DNA of 15,881 nt from an uncultured Ruminococcus sp. (GCA_900545125.1 UQXS01000029.1:1-15881), one strand, 5' to 3'. Counted from the first letter of the stretch, positions 1 through 8,061 are shown. Program-made: numbers and translations. Notes: a model not told the origin generated them from the sequence alone.

Positions 1-231
1 GGACTGGTGTATGAAGATTACTGCAACAGCGTGGTTCTTACTCCGGAGGGCAGAGCGGCTGCGGACGAAATATTCTCATCATTCAGCGAAATATACACTT
101 TCTTTCACAGCTTCTTAAAGCTGAACCACGAAGAAGCACATGAACAGGCTCTCCGCTTTATCAGCGAGTTCCCTCGTGATACCTGTGACCGCCTGAAAAA
201 AATTGTGAAAAACACAATCAGGAAATCGTGA
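1..231 (+). CDS. DtxR/MntR-family metalloregulator-like protein, C-terminal part (5' end outside the window)
   Basis: The reading frame is open from base 1 (Gly-Leu then the GTG at 7), so the gene begins upstream and only the last 76 or so residues are visible. The GLVYEDY...LTPEGR pattern is the wing and end of a DtxR-type winged helix, and the helical stretch after it (FFHSFLKLNHEEAHEQA) matches the start of the dimerisation and metal-binding domain. DtxR/MntR proteins are cytoplasmic repressors that sense Fe2+ or Mn2+. In B. subtilis MntR the ligands near here are His77, Glu99, Glu102 and His103. By eye these fall on Phe, Leu, Ile and Ser, so the usual metal sites seem to be missing from this part. 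It may be a degenerate or differently tuned family member. Family call is fairly safe; metal specificity is unknown. A terminator follows 43 bases after the stop. Confidence 0.7.
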   Translation, partial: GLVYEDYCNSVVLTPEGRAAADEIFSSFSEIYTFFHSFLKLNHEEAHEQALRFISEFPRDTCDRLKKIVKNTIRKS

Positions 232-273
232 CAACAATTTAAGTGGGGACTCTATAAAATATGACTTACGATG

Positions 274-306
274 AAAGCCGCTCCGATTTTTCGGGGCGGC
301 TTTTTT
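274..306 (+). terminator. Rho-independent terminator after the DtxR-like gene
   Basis: A 13-pair stem (274-286 with 291-303, one G-T pair) closes on a TTTT loop and ends in a run of six T on the plus strand. On the minus strand the T run is only three, so it works best for the plus-strand gene but may also help end the converging five-gene operon, whose last stop codon is at 343. Confidence 0.9.
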
Positions 307-342
307 AAGGAGGTTGTATTTAGTAGATATCTTGATTTATGA

Positions 343-2721
343 TCAGCTCTGCTCGCTGATAAGCAGTCCTGCACGGTTCTGTATCATTGCGGCAGCTTCC
401 TCTGCTGTCTTTTCACCAGCAAAATATGCTTCAACTTCTTCTTCCATAATGGTTCTGACGTCTTCGGAGTAATTGCCTGAAATAACCGTGGTATTCTTGA
501 TATAGTCGGTAAGGTAATCAACTTCTTCCTGTGTAAGCGGCTTGATAGGTGTTTCCTTATCGCCTACATAAAATGTATCGTCATATTCAACTTTCTTATT
601 ATTTTCATCCATATAATAAGGCTTTTCCATTGACTCTTTCATGCACTGTTCAAAAGCTGATATTGTTGACGGGAATTGCCACATCTTGTCTCTGTTATAT
701 TCCTTTGCAAAGAACATACTTATAAAATCCCAGCATATATCTTTATTCTGCGAGCTTTCAAGAATGGCAAAATTATTCTGTAACGACAGTCTGCCGCCGT
801 TCCCGCTTTTGCCGGGATACCCCACCATAGTCATATCAGTACCGAATCTGCCCTGCTTTTCGTAAGCATAGTCTCTGGGATTAGACATATAAAGTTCACT
901 AAGAAGTGTCTTTCCGTTACGAAGATTCAGCGTACCGTCGTCATAATCAACAAAGAAACCCGAATCGCTGTCGTCTTCAGCAAACTTCTCTTCTCTGCTT
1001 GGGAACTGATTGCAGAATTCAAGGAGTTTTATAAATTCAGGAGAATCAAAGCTGCACGTACCATTTTCGTAATCCACAAAATCACTGCATTGGTATACAA
1101 ACAAACTCATGGCGTATTCCCTTGAATCCATGCTGGTAAGGGTCATTTTATCCTTGTGCTTATCATAGGTTTCAATCATTTCGTCAAAAGTCCAACCCTC
1201 TTTGCCGGTAAATTCAGTTCTGGCTGTCAGTGTGAGCACGTCAAAGAACGGAGATATAGAGCAAAGGCTTCCTTCAATCTCGCCTGCTTTGAGGATATTG
1301 GGCATTATATCATCACGGGAAAGGTTTTCACTCTTATCAAGCAGCGGATATAGATTTGTTAAAACGTCCTTTGATGCCAACGATGAAATAACAGAATAAT
1401 CATATGTAACAATCATATCCGGCTCTTTTCCTGCAAGAATATCAAGCCGTAGCTGTTTTGACGGAGAATTTACAAGGGTCTCTGTCTCCGAATCGTATTC
1501 TGAGTATTTGCTGTAATCCTCTACGGTAATACGATAGCCGTTGTTCTGCTTGTTAAATTCAGAGATCTTGTCGGTGATATCAGAATCAGCGTACATCAGA
1601 GCTACAGTAACTACTTTTGTATCTTTAAGTTCATTCTTATCCCTGGGAGAAAGAATGTAAAAAGCCTGATCATCCATCATACTGTTATAAATAAGAAATT
1701 CTCCGTTATCCAGAGGAGCAACACATAATACATTGCTTCCGCTTATGTCGGAATCCACCCAGTTGATTACTTCTTCGACTTTTCCGTCCTTATTCACGCC
1801 GTAAAGCGCAACAGAAGAGCTGACATAGAGATTGTAATCGCCTGTACCTTTTAAAAATTCCATAGCGCCGCTGTTAAGCTCACCCGCTTCAACAGCGTCA
1901 CCGTCTGCCTCCAGTGTTTCAGGGTCTATGTATCTGAGCTTTGTACCGTCATCCTCGTATCCTATGGCAGCTATACGTCCGTCAGCCGCCGCTGCGGAGT
2001 AGTATATATCCATTTCATCCAGTTCCAGCTTGCCTTTGCACGTGCCGTCAGGCGATATCATAACACTGACTTCCTGCATACTGCTTACACGCAGAATAAG
2101 ATCGCCGCTGCCGGTTTCAGTCAGTCCCTGAAAAAATACTCCATAATCGACCGTTTCAAGGTAATCGTTTATACCCTTTATCTCGGCGGACATCAGCTCC
2201 TTACCCTCAAAATCATATTTCTTGAGGAAATAGCTGTACTGAGCGTTCTCCATCATTTCCATCCAGGCGTCGCCGGCATTCTCATCATCATCGTCAGGTT
2301 CCTTGAAATCACCGTAATCAGCGACACTGAATGCAGCCCAGATATTGCCGTCGGACGCCGGAGCCAGCGTAATATCGCTGCGGCCGTTTTCGGGCTGTTT
2401 ATTGGGTATCTCCACTTTTACAGGATCGGTCAGATCACGTGACGTACAGTATAAAATGTTATGATTCACTTCTTTATCTACGTCGTAATAACTGCCGCTG
2501 ATATACAACTTTCCATTTTCCGGAACATATTCCATTCTGTTTACATAATCCAGCTCCAGATCACTTTCGATCTTCTTTGAGCTGTATGAATTTGAAAGCA
2601 CCTGATCGGCGGTTTTTGTCTCTTTCTTATCGTCTTTCTTTTTTCCGCATGACACGGCGCTGAATGCGACGGCAATAGCCGATAGAACTGCCATTGCATG
2701 GGTTTTTGAGTTCCTTTTCAT
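343..2721 (-). CDS. Large lipoprotein: propeller-like N-terminal region fused to a family 1 ABC solute-binding domain
   Basis: This is a 792-residue, membrane-anchored extracellular binding protein. The start is set at the ATG at 2721: an AGGAGG lies 12 bases upstream (2734-2739) and a lipoprotein signal peptide begins at once, with Cys25 in AVSC as the lipidation site. An open frame extends 23 codons further, but that part overlaps the upstream gene and would hide the signal peptide. Residues about 45-360 are beta-rich with repeated blocks such as NGKLYISGSYYD, DGNIWAAFSV and DGRIAAIGYED, resembling a propeller sensor or carbohydrate-contact domain. Residues about 368-792 (VVTVALMYADSD, then LDILAGKEPDMIVT) are a sugar-type solute-binding fold. 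The usual binding protein is about 420 residues, so the N-terminal half is an addition. It is the last gene of the operon, 4 bases after the MacB-like gene. The ligand is unknown; an oligosaccharide is the likely guess from the MalF/MalG-type permeases. Confidence 0.85.
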   Translation of the reverse strand: MKRNSKTHAMAVLSAIAVAFSAVSCGKKKDDKKETKTADQVLSNSYSSKKIESDLELDYVNRMEYVPENGKLYISGSYYDVDKEVNHNILYCTSRDLTDPVKVEIPNKQPENGRSDITLAPASDGNIWAAFSVADYGDFKEPDDDDENAGDAWMEMMENAQYSYFLKKYDFEGKELMSAEIKGINDYLETVDYGVFFQGLTETGSGDLILRVSSMQEVSVMISPDGTCKGKLELDEMDIYYSAAAADGRIAAIGYEDDGTKLRYIDPETLEADGDAVEAGELNSGAMEFLKGTGDYNLYVSSSVALYGVNKDGKVEEVINWVDSDISGSNVLCVAPLDNGEFLIYNSMMDDQAFYILSPRDKNELKDTKVVTVALMYADSDITDKISEFNKQNNGYRITVEDYSKYSEYDSETETLVNSPSKQLRLDILAGKEPDMIVTYDYSVISSLASKDVLTNLYPLLDKSENLSRDDIMPNILKAGEIEGSLCSISPFFDVLTLTARTEFTGKEGWTFDEMIETYDKHKDKMTLTSMDSREYAMSLFVYQCSDFVDYENGTCSFDSPEFIKLLEFCNQFPSREEKFAEDDSDSGFFVDYDDGTLNLRNGKTLLSELYMSNPRDYAYEKQGRFGTDMTMVGYPGKSGNGGRLSLQNNFAILESSQNKDICWDFISMFFAKEYNRDKMWQFPSTISAFEQCMKESMEKPYYMDENNKKVEYDDTFYVGDKETPIKPLTQEEVDYLTDYIKNTTVISGNYSEDVRTIMEEEVEAYFAGEKTAEEAAAMIQNRAGLLISEQS

Positions 2722-2725
2722 AAAT

Positions 2726-3904
2726 TTACAATTCCTCCTGATTTTTTCTTCGCCTGAACAATCCCCTGAACTTGTGCCAGTCTCTGTCAAGCTTTCGTTC
2801 GATATATTTCTTAACTTTTGGCTTTTTGCGCCGCCAGAAGCAGAAAAGACGGAATCCTATCCACATCAGGGTAAGAACCGGAATAAACATTATCATTTTT
2901 CTGACATGATAAAGGCGTGTAAGCTTATATTCCACTATTCTTGAAGCATTTTCCCAGTAAGGGTAGACTATGCCGTCTTTGCGGACAACGGAACTGCTCA
3001 GTTTTTTATATGCTTTTGCACGCTTTTTCGGAGCAAAACGCTCCGTGTTATTTACAATGCTTATCTTTCCTTTATACTGATCGCCAAATATTTTTTTTAC
3101 GGTATTTGAAGCAAAACTGTCAACCGGACTGGGGATTATACACTCATAGCAGGTTATCTTTGTGAACTTTTCCGGAATCTGAACACCGGGCATATCGACA
3201 TCTGTTACCATGTCCCCTGCCAAAGTTCTGCCAGTCATACTCTTCTGAGATGTTCCGGCTGAAACACTGTAAGCCATATCATAAGAAATATAAGCACGTG
3301 GAGTCTTTCCGGCACACTCTTTTTCCGGCTTTGTTTCCGGAAGGTCAATAACCCCGGCAACATAGAACTGCACTCCGTTGATATATATATTCATGCCTGA
3401 TATCTTATCCGAACCGTACAGTGCCCACGCAAGATTTCTGTCGATAACCGCACCGTCCTGCATAAGATCGTCTTTGGTAAAATATGCTCCGTCCAGAAGC
3501 TTAAAATCACGAAAAAGAAAGAAATCCCCTCCGACGGCTGTAACTTCTGTCTCCGTGCGGCTGTTTGTATCGGATATTGCCTGACAGTTCCCAAGAGAAG
3601 CGCTCCAGGCATCCGGAACAAGCGTCCTGCCCTCTTCCGGAACGACTGAGACGGTCTGAAGCTCTCCAAGCATCGTACTGCGGACGCCGTTGACGGAATC
3701 AGTGGAAAAACCGGCATCATCGGAGAAAAAACAACTCATCTGAGTGTAATTTCCTTTTTTTCCGCCCCACTCAGAAGCCGCATAGTTGTACTCTTGAGAT
3801 TTTGCCATAGTTCCTCCCACCGCCGTCATGACAAACATACTTACAAGAGCTGCGGCATTGGCGGCGGCAAGAACAATATGTCTTATTTTAAATTTTAATT
3901 TCAT
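2726..3904 (-). CDS. MacB periplasmic-core-domain-like membrane protein without ATPase or full FtsX permease region
   Basis: The 392-residue product has one membrane helix near residues 9-31, an extracellular domain, a second helix at about 336-357 and a basic cytoplasmic tail. Residues 152-187 (AVIDRNLAWALYGSDKISG, then INGVQFYVAGVID) follow the pattern of the MacB periplasmic core domain. In MacB and FtsX proteins this domain sits between helices 1 and 2 and two more helices follow; here the protein ends after the second helix and carries no ATPase. It lies 15 bases after the HlyD/MacA-like adaptor gene, in the same order as macA-macB, so it may dock the adaptor. The Shine-Dalgarno is weak (AAGGCGG about 12 bases before the ATG), suggesting coupling to the adaptor gene. 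The domain call is by motif; the role is inferred. Confidence 0.65.
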   Translation of the reverse strand: MKLKFKIRHIVLAAANAAALVSMFVMTAVGGTMAKSQEYNYAASEWGGKKGNYTQMSCFFSDDAGFSTDSVNGVRSTMLGELQTVSVVPEEGRTLVPDAWSASLGNCQAISDTNSRTETEVTAVGGDFFLFRDFKLLDGAYFTKDDLMQDGAVIDRNLAWALYGSDKISGMNIYINGVQFYVAGVIDLPETKPEKECAGKTPRAYISYDMAYSVSAGTSQKSMTGRTLAGDMVTDVDMPGVQIPEKFTKITCYECIIPSPVDSFASNTVKKIFGDQYKGKISIVNNTERFAPKKRAKAYKKLSSSVVRKDGIVYPYWENASRIVEYKLTRLYHVRKMIMFIPVLTLMWIGFRLFCFWRRKKPKVKKYIERKLDRDWHKFRGLFRRRKNQEEL

Positions 3905-3919
3905 AAGGGGAACACCGCC

Positions 3920-5659
3920 TTACTTATCCTTCATGCGAACCTGATCCCCGGGCGATACCGGCTTGCTTGCCGCTGTAATTATGCTGTCTCCTCTTGATAT
4001 TCCTCCGTTTACCGCAGAAGATGTCTCGTCAGAAGCAAGCACCTCCACGTTTACACGTTCTGCATAATAACGGTTTCCGAAAGGAGAGCTTTTTGATCTT
4101 ACCTTAAGGACAAAAGTACCGTCCTTATCGGTATAAATTGCACTCTTGGGCACTATAGCATCATAAGAGGCACTTCCGCATGGTATTGAGAGTTCAATGA
4201 AAGATCCCGATTCAACATCGCCTGTAACAGAAAATTCAAGTATCTTGCTGCGTGATCCGGCTGTGGTATCGTTCTTTATTTTCTGGAGAACACATTCTGC
4301 CTGACCGCCCCAGTTATTCATCAGTTCTGCTTTAACTCCTGTTTTTATCTTCTTTACCTTGTCAGCATCCACCGTCACCTCAATGGTATAACCCTCCTCG
4401 GCTATATCTATAACTGCCAGAGGCGATCCGGGCGTAGTGGTCTCGTCGGGCTGAATGTTTACAGAGCTTACAACACCGTCGTACTTGGACTTTATCTCTG
4501 TAGCGGTCGTTTTTTCTTTCAGCTTTGCCACTTTTTCTTTCTGCTTTTCTATTGCCTTTTTCTGAGCCTCCAGATCAAGCTGTGTTATCTGACCTGTAAC
4601 GCTGTCGGTTTTCTGGGCTTTCTGCAAAGCGATCATCAGATCTGCAAGAGCACGTTCCTTCGCCTGAACGTCTGCCACGCAGTCTTCATAGGTCATGCCG
4701 TTGTTCTCACTGTTGCTTTCATACTCAGTCACTCTGTCCGAAACGGCAGTCAGTTCGCTTTCAACCTCTGCAAGCTGAGCTACAAGGTCAGAACGGACTG
4801 AGGTTTTTTCAGCAATATAAGCACTTTTGGCGCTGTCCCTTACGATCTGCTTTGCATCGGCGTCTGCTTTTGCAGTATTTACCACGCCCTCGTCTGCCCC
4901 CTCGCTGACAGCCTGAGTATAGAGCGAATACGCTGTGTTATATTCTGCTTCTGCATCAGAATAAGCGCTGTACAGCGGTATAAGACTTCCGGTATATTCA
5001 GGAGCAGCAGCAGAATATTCATCGCTGTCAATAGCTGCCACAACTCCGGAAAGCTTGGTCTGACGGTTTGAAAGTTCAGTCACTTCACGCTTATCGCTGA
5101 GATACTGTGCCTTTGCCTGTTCAACGTTAGTCTGATTATTATAAACCTGATCCCGCTTGGCTATAGCAAGGTTAAGATCCTCACGTGCATTTTTTATCGC
5201 CTGATTTTCCGTGGAATAATCTACAGGTTCCGAAAGAAGCGCTTTTCTGTATTCAAGTTCCAGTGTATCAAGAGCAGATTCTGCATCTGTGAGTTCTGTG
5301 CTGCTCTCGGCTGTGATTCTAAAAAGAACATCATCCTTTTTTACTTTCTGACCCGATTTTATATTTATCTTCTCTACTACATTTACAGTATCTACCGTTA
5401 CTTCATAAGTCTGATTTGATACTACCATTCCGCTGCCCCTTACACGCTCGGTAAGCTTTCCGGAAGACGCAGTTTCCGTGGTGATCTCAGACAGAGAACG
5501 GTTCATAATAGTATTTGAAAAGAATGTAAGCACCAGAAGCAGTGCAAGGAAGATTATAAGCAGTGTTTTGATGACTTCACGCTTTTTCAGCGGATTTCGT
5601 TCTTCTTTTTCTTTTTCAACGATGTTTTTTTCTTTGTCGTTTTTTATATTTTCACTCAT
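3920..5659 (-). CDS. HlyD/MacA-type membrane-fusion (periplasmic adaptor) protein with long coiled coil
   Basis: This 579-residue protein has a charged cytoplasmic start, one membrane helix at about 30-50, the first half of a lipoyl domain at about 66-115 (VEKINIKSGQKVKKDDVLF), a long helical region at about 121-386, the second lipoyl half at about 388-420 (YDGVVSSVNIQPDETTTPG), and beta-barrel and membrane-proximal domains after that. Such adaptors normally pair with exporters (MacA with MacB, HlyD with HlyB) and oligomerise into a tube. The helical arms are much longer than in the roughly 370-residue MacA, and include Ala/Ser/Tyr-rich segments. It sits between MalG-like and MacB-like genes, 13 bases after the former, with an AAGGAG ribosome binding site. 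Partner and substrate cannot be read from sequence. Confidence 0.85.
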   Translation of the reverse strand: MSENIKNDKEKNIVEKEKEERNPLKKREVIKTLLIIFLALLLVLTFFSNTIMNRSLSEITTETASSGKLTERVRGSGMVVSNQTYEVTVDTVNVVEKINIKSGQKVKKDDVLFRITAESSTELTDAESALDTLELEYRKALLSEPVDYSTENQAIKNAREDLNLAIAKRDQVYNNQTNVEQAKAQYLSDKREVTELSNRQTKLSGVVAAIDSDEYSAAAPEYTGSLIPLYSAYSDAEAEYNTAYSLYTQAVSEGADEGVVNTAKADADAKQIVRDSAKSAYIAEKTSVRSDLVAQLAEVESELTAVSDRVTEYESNSENNGMTYEDCVADVQAKERALADLMIALQKAQKTDSVTGQITQLDLEAQKKAIEKQKEKVAKLKEKTTATEIKSKYDGVVSSVNIQPDETTTPGSPLAVIDIAEEGYTIEVTVDADKVKKIKTGVKAELMNNWGGQAECVLQKIKNDTTAGSRSKILEFSVTGDVESGSFIELSIPCGSASYDAIVPKSAIYTDKDGTFVLKVRSKSSPFGNRYYAERVNVEVLASDETSSAVNGGISRGDSIITAASKPVSPGDQVRMKDK

Positions 5660-5672
5660 AATATCGTCTCCT

Positions 5673-6611
5673 TTATCCTTTAATTCCGCCGGAATATACT
5701 ATTCCCTCAACGAGATAATCCTCGCCGTAAAGAAACATAAGTATGGTTGGTATCATGTAAACGGCTCCCACCGCAAATGCAAGACCTGCTTCGGCTTCGC
5801 TTATCTGTGACAAAAATACCGAAAGAGGATGCAGCGATGTATTATCGCCTTTCATAAGTACAAGAGGCTGCTCCACCATGTTCCAGTAGTCGATGAATAC
5901 AAGCATTCCTATTGAAACGAGAGCGCTCTTGCACATCGGCAGATAGATCTTCGTCATGATCTGTATTTCTCCTGCGCCGTCCAGCTTTGCCGCCTCAACA
6001 TAAGAATTCGGTATACGCTTCATGACTTTTGTAAGCAGAAATATGCTGAACGGAGAAAAAACAGCCGGAAGAATTATCGCCAGACGTGAAATAAAACGTT
6101 CCGTTCCCGGACTGACTCCGAGTTCCTGCGTGTCTATCATTCCGAACTTGTCAAGCACAAGATAGTTCGGCACAAGAGTCACCTGTGACGGCATAAGCAT
6201 CAGGATTATATATACGAAAAAGATCAGCCCCTTTATCTTGCCCGGATATCTTGAAAATCCGTAAGACGTGACTACCGCCAGAAGCAACTGAAATACCGTT
6301 ATAGGCACTGTGAGAATTATTGAATTCCAGAATTTCATGAGATAATCCGAATTCTTTATAAGTACCGATTTGTACTGGTCAATAGTCACCTTATCAGGTA
6401 TGAATTTCAGGTTGACATCCTCGGAGATGAATTTTTTCTCATCGCCCGATATATTACCGAACATTGCTCCGTAGTTGGCGGATATCTCATTGGAGGTCAT
6501 AAAAGAATTGGCAATGGTCAGAATAGTCGGCATCAGAAAAAGCACCGCAGCAGCAGCTATGAAAATACCGACTGAAATATCAAGAAACCTGTGCTGCTTT
6601 CTTACAGTCAT
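5673..6611 (-). CDS. MalG/UgpE-type carbohydrate ABC transporter permease
   Basis: The 312-residue inner-membrane subunit has six predicted helices and the conserved cytoplasmic EAA loop at residues 206-225 (EAAKLDGAGEIQIMTKIYLP), which contacts the transporter ATPase. The PSQVTLVPNYLVLDKFGMID segment and the ending in a short GGIKG tail are typical of the MalG subunit of sugar importers. Residues about 40-90, between helices 1 and 2, form an extracellular insertion. The start ATG shares one base with the stop codon of the MalF-type gene (TGATG), so the two are translationally coupled and should form a heterodimer. No ATPase gene is nearby; Firmicutes often use a shared MsmK/MsmX-type ATPase for this class. 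The family is clear, the sugar is not. Confidence 0.9.
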   Translation of the reverse strand: MTVRKQHRFLDISVGIFIAAAAVLFLMPTILTIANSFMTSNEISANYGAMFGNISGDEKKFISEDVNLKFIPDKVTIDQYKSVLIKNSDYLMKFWNSIILTVPITVFQLLLAVVTSYGFSRYPGKIKGLIFFVYIILMLMPSQVTLVPNYLVLDKFGMIDTQELGVSPGTERFISRLAIILPAVFSPFSIFLLTKVMKRIPNSYVEAAKLDGAGEIQIMTKIYLPMCKSALVSIGMLVFIDYWNMVEQPLVLMKGDNTSLHPLSVFLSQISEAEAGLAFAVGAVYMIPTILMFLYGEDYLVEGIVYSGGIKG

Positions 6612-7501
6612 CAGTTCTCCACATCCTTTCCGAAAATATTCTCGGCGATAAGGAGCACGGCGATCACCACGATCATCACCAGTGCAAAGAGCACCGCCGC
6701 CGCTGAAAGCTTCTGATAATTCAGATTTTCAAATGTATTGTTCATGAAATGCTGGAGCATATACAGCTTATCAAAAGGATATTTTCCGGTAAGCAGATAT
6801 ACTTCACGGAATATCTTAAAGGAATTAATCAGCGACAAAATCAGGACAAAGAGAATTGTCGGAGACAGGTAGCGCAGTTTTATATGAAGGAATTTATATA
6901 CAGGACCTGCTCCTTCCAGGTCGGCAACCTCGATTATATCACGTGGGATGCTGCACAGCGCCGACATGAACAGTATCATATTATATCCGATATTTTTCCA
7001 CAGAAACATCAGTATAATTACAACCTGCCCCTTTGGCGATTTAAGCCAGTCAACAGTCTCGCCGCCGAACGCTTCAATGATCTGGTTTATAGTTCCGTGA
7101 TTATGAAATAGCACCTGCCACACGAGAACGACGGACGCTGTAGGAACCATGAGCGGACTGAGAAAGAAGGTCCGGAAAATGCTTTTGCCGGGGATATTTC
7201 TTTCCAGCAGCATTGCAAGACCCAGAGACAGCAGCAGAGACAGCGGTACAGCGATCAGCGAAAATGTCGCCGTATTATGTGCTGCCTTTTTAAATGCCAG
7301 ATTATCCATGAGATTCCGGTAATTTTCAAGTCCGACATATTCTCCGGCAGCCGGACTGTTTATTAATGAATAATATACAACAATGCCGAAAGGTATCAGA
7401 AAAAATATAAGAACACCGGCAATACTGGGTATAAGGCAGGTGTAGCTGAATACTTTTTCACGCCGCCTGCCGCATTGATTTCTATGCTTTCTTTTTTTCA
7501 T
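6611..7501 (-). CDS. MalF/UgpA-type carbohydrate ABC transporter permease
   Basis: First gene of the five-gene operon, 296 residues with a basic N-terminus and six predicted membrane helices. The EAA loop lies at about 191-214 (EVADLEGAGPVYKFLHIKLR); it keeps the Glu and Gly-Ala-Gly but reads IKLR where most family members have I-x-LP, a deviation from the usual motif. It should pair with the MalG-type subunit encoded next to it and import a sugar or oligosaccharide with the help of a shared ATPase. The ATG at 7501 follows a CGGAG ribosome binding site by a few bases. Transcription probably starts between about 7705 and 7766, giving an AT-rich leader of about 200-265 bases. Confidence 0.9.
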   Translation of the reverse strand: MKKRKHRNQCGRRREKVFSYTCLIPSIAGVLIFFLIPFGIVVYYSLINSPAAGEYVGLENYRNLMDNLAFKKAAHNTATFSLIAVPLSLLLSLGLAMLLERNIPGKSIFRTFFLSPLMVPTASVVLVWQVLFHNHGTINQIIEAFGGETVDWLKSPKGQVVIILMFLWKNIGYNMILFMSALCSIPRDIIEVADLEGAGPVYKFLHIKLRYLSPTILFVLILSLINSFKIFREVYLLTGKYPFDKLYMLQHFMNNTFENLNYQKLSAAAVLFALVMIVVIAVLLIAENIFGKDVEN

Positions 7502-7711
7502 TTTATCATCTCCGATTTATGTAAGCTTCTTGTATTTTACATATCAAGTATACCATTCCATAGTTACTTTAAAATGACATTTAACTTACAAAACTGTCAC
7601 TTTACTATATTTTATACCACTCTATATATAAGTGTCTTATAACGGCAAAAAAGACGAAGCAAAAATATATTTTTTTATTTTAACAAGTATTTTTCTTATC
7701 ACATCAAGTTT
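7502..7711 (-). other. AT-rich untranslated leader of the five-gene operon
   Basis: About 200 bases between the inferred promoters and the MalF-type gene hold no convincing open frame, no recognisable riboswitch and no strong terminator. The only structure seen by eye is a weak bulged hairpin near 7535-7556 (CTTG...CAAG), close to the ribosome binding site. Confidence 0.4.
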
Positions 7712-7717
7712 ATCATA
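7712..7717 (-). promoter_or_regulatory. Candidate -10 element (TATGAT) of a regulated promoter
   Basis: On the minus strand TATGAT matches five of six bases of the -10 consensus. It has no good -35, but the block of direct repeats at 7723-7763 lies directly upstream, which is the layout expected of a response-regulator-activated promoter. The start site would be near 7705. This is inferred from spacing alone. Confidence 0.4.
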
Positions 7718-7722
7718 AGAAA

Positions 7723-7763
7723 GTTAAGAAATTAGTTAAGATTACTGTTAAGATTTTATTAAG
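7723..7763 (-). promoter_or_regulatory. Four TTAAC-type direct repeats, candidate OmpR/PhoP-family operator
   Basis: GTTAAG occurs at 7723-7728, 7735-7740 and 7747-7752, and ATTAAG at 7758-7763, so unit starts are 12, 12 and 11 bases apart. Read on the minus strand the units are TTAAT, CTTAACA, CTTAACT and CTTAACT. This resembles the B. subtilis PhoP box, TTAACA-like repeats about 11 bases apart. The repeats lie just upstream of a candidate -10 at 7712 and just downstream of the consensus promoter at 7773-7801. Confidence 0.5.
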
Positions 7764-7772
7764 ACACATACT

Positions 7773-7801
7773 ATGATAATACATTGTCAACTTTTTGTCA
7801 A
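7773..7801 (-). promoter_or_regulatory. Sigma-A-type promoter of the MalF/MalG/HlyD operon
   Basis: On the minus strand a perfect TTGACA (7796-7801) is followed by a 17-base spacer and TATCAT (7773-7778). A second TTGACA lies within the spacer, ten bases further along. Transcription should begin near 7766 and run into the repeat block and leader before the ATG at 7501. Confidence 0.65.
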
Positions 7802-7932
7802 TAGATTTTGCAGTTTTTTTGTTTTTTCAAAATTAATTTTTTGCCCAGAATCATAATGTTTCGGCAAAACACACAACGCAAACCTGATTTTTACCTTATT
7901 TTAGTATATAACGCTATATTTTCGGAAAACTA

Positions 7933-7961
7933 TTGACATTTAGTTCCCTGTGTGATATAAT
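7933..7961 (+). promoter_or_regulatory. Perfect-consensus promoter of the tRNA cluster
   Basis: TTGACA at 7933-7938, a 17-base spacer and TATAAT at 7956-7961, both exact. The start near 7968 is about 14 bases before the tRNA-Gly gene, as expected for a strong stable-RNA promoter. Confidence 0.9.
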
Positions 7962-7981
7962 AATTATCGTTGAAACGGTAT

Positions 7982-8055
<74 letters not shown>

Positions 8056-8061
8056 TTAATT

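Noticed and set aside
262..309. Fifteen-codon frame after the DtxR-like gene
   Set aside because: It runs through the terminator hairpin and has no ribosome binding site.
307..460. AAGGAGG on the plus strand followed by a TTG-started frame
   Set aside because: The frame is antisense to the end of the lipoprotein gene and has no protein-like features.
2722..2790. Extended 815-residue start for the binding lipoprotein
   Set aside because: It overlaps the MacB-like gene, has no ribosome binding site and would bury the lipoprotein signal peptide; the ATG at 2721 fits better.
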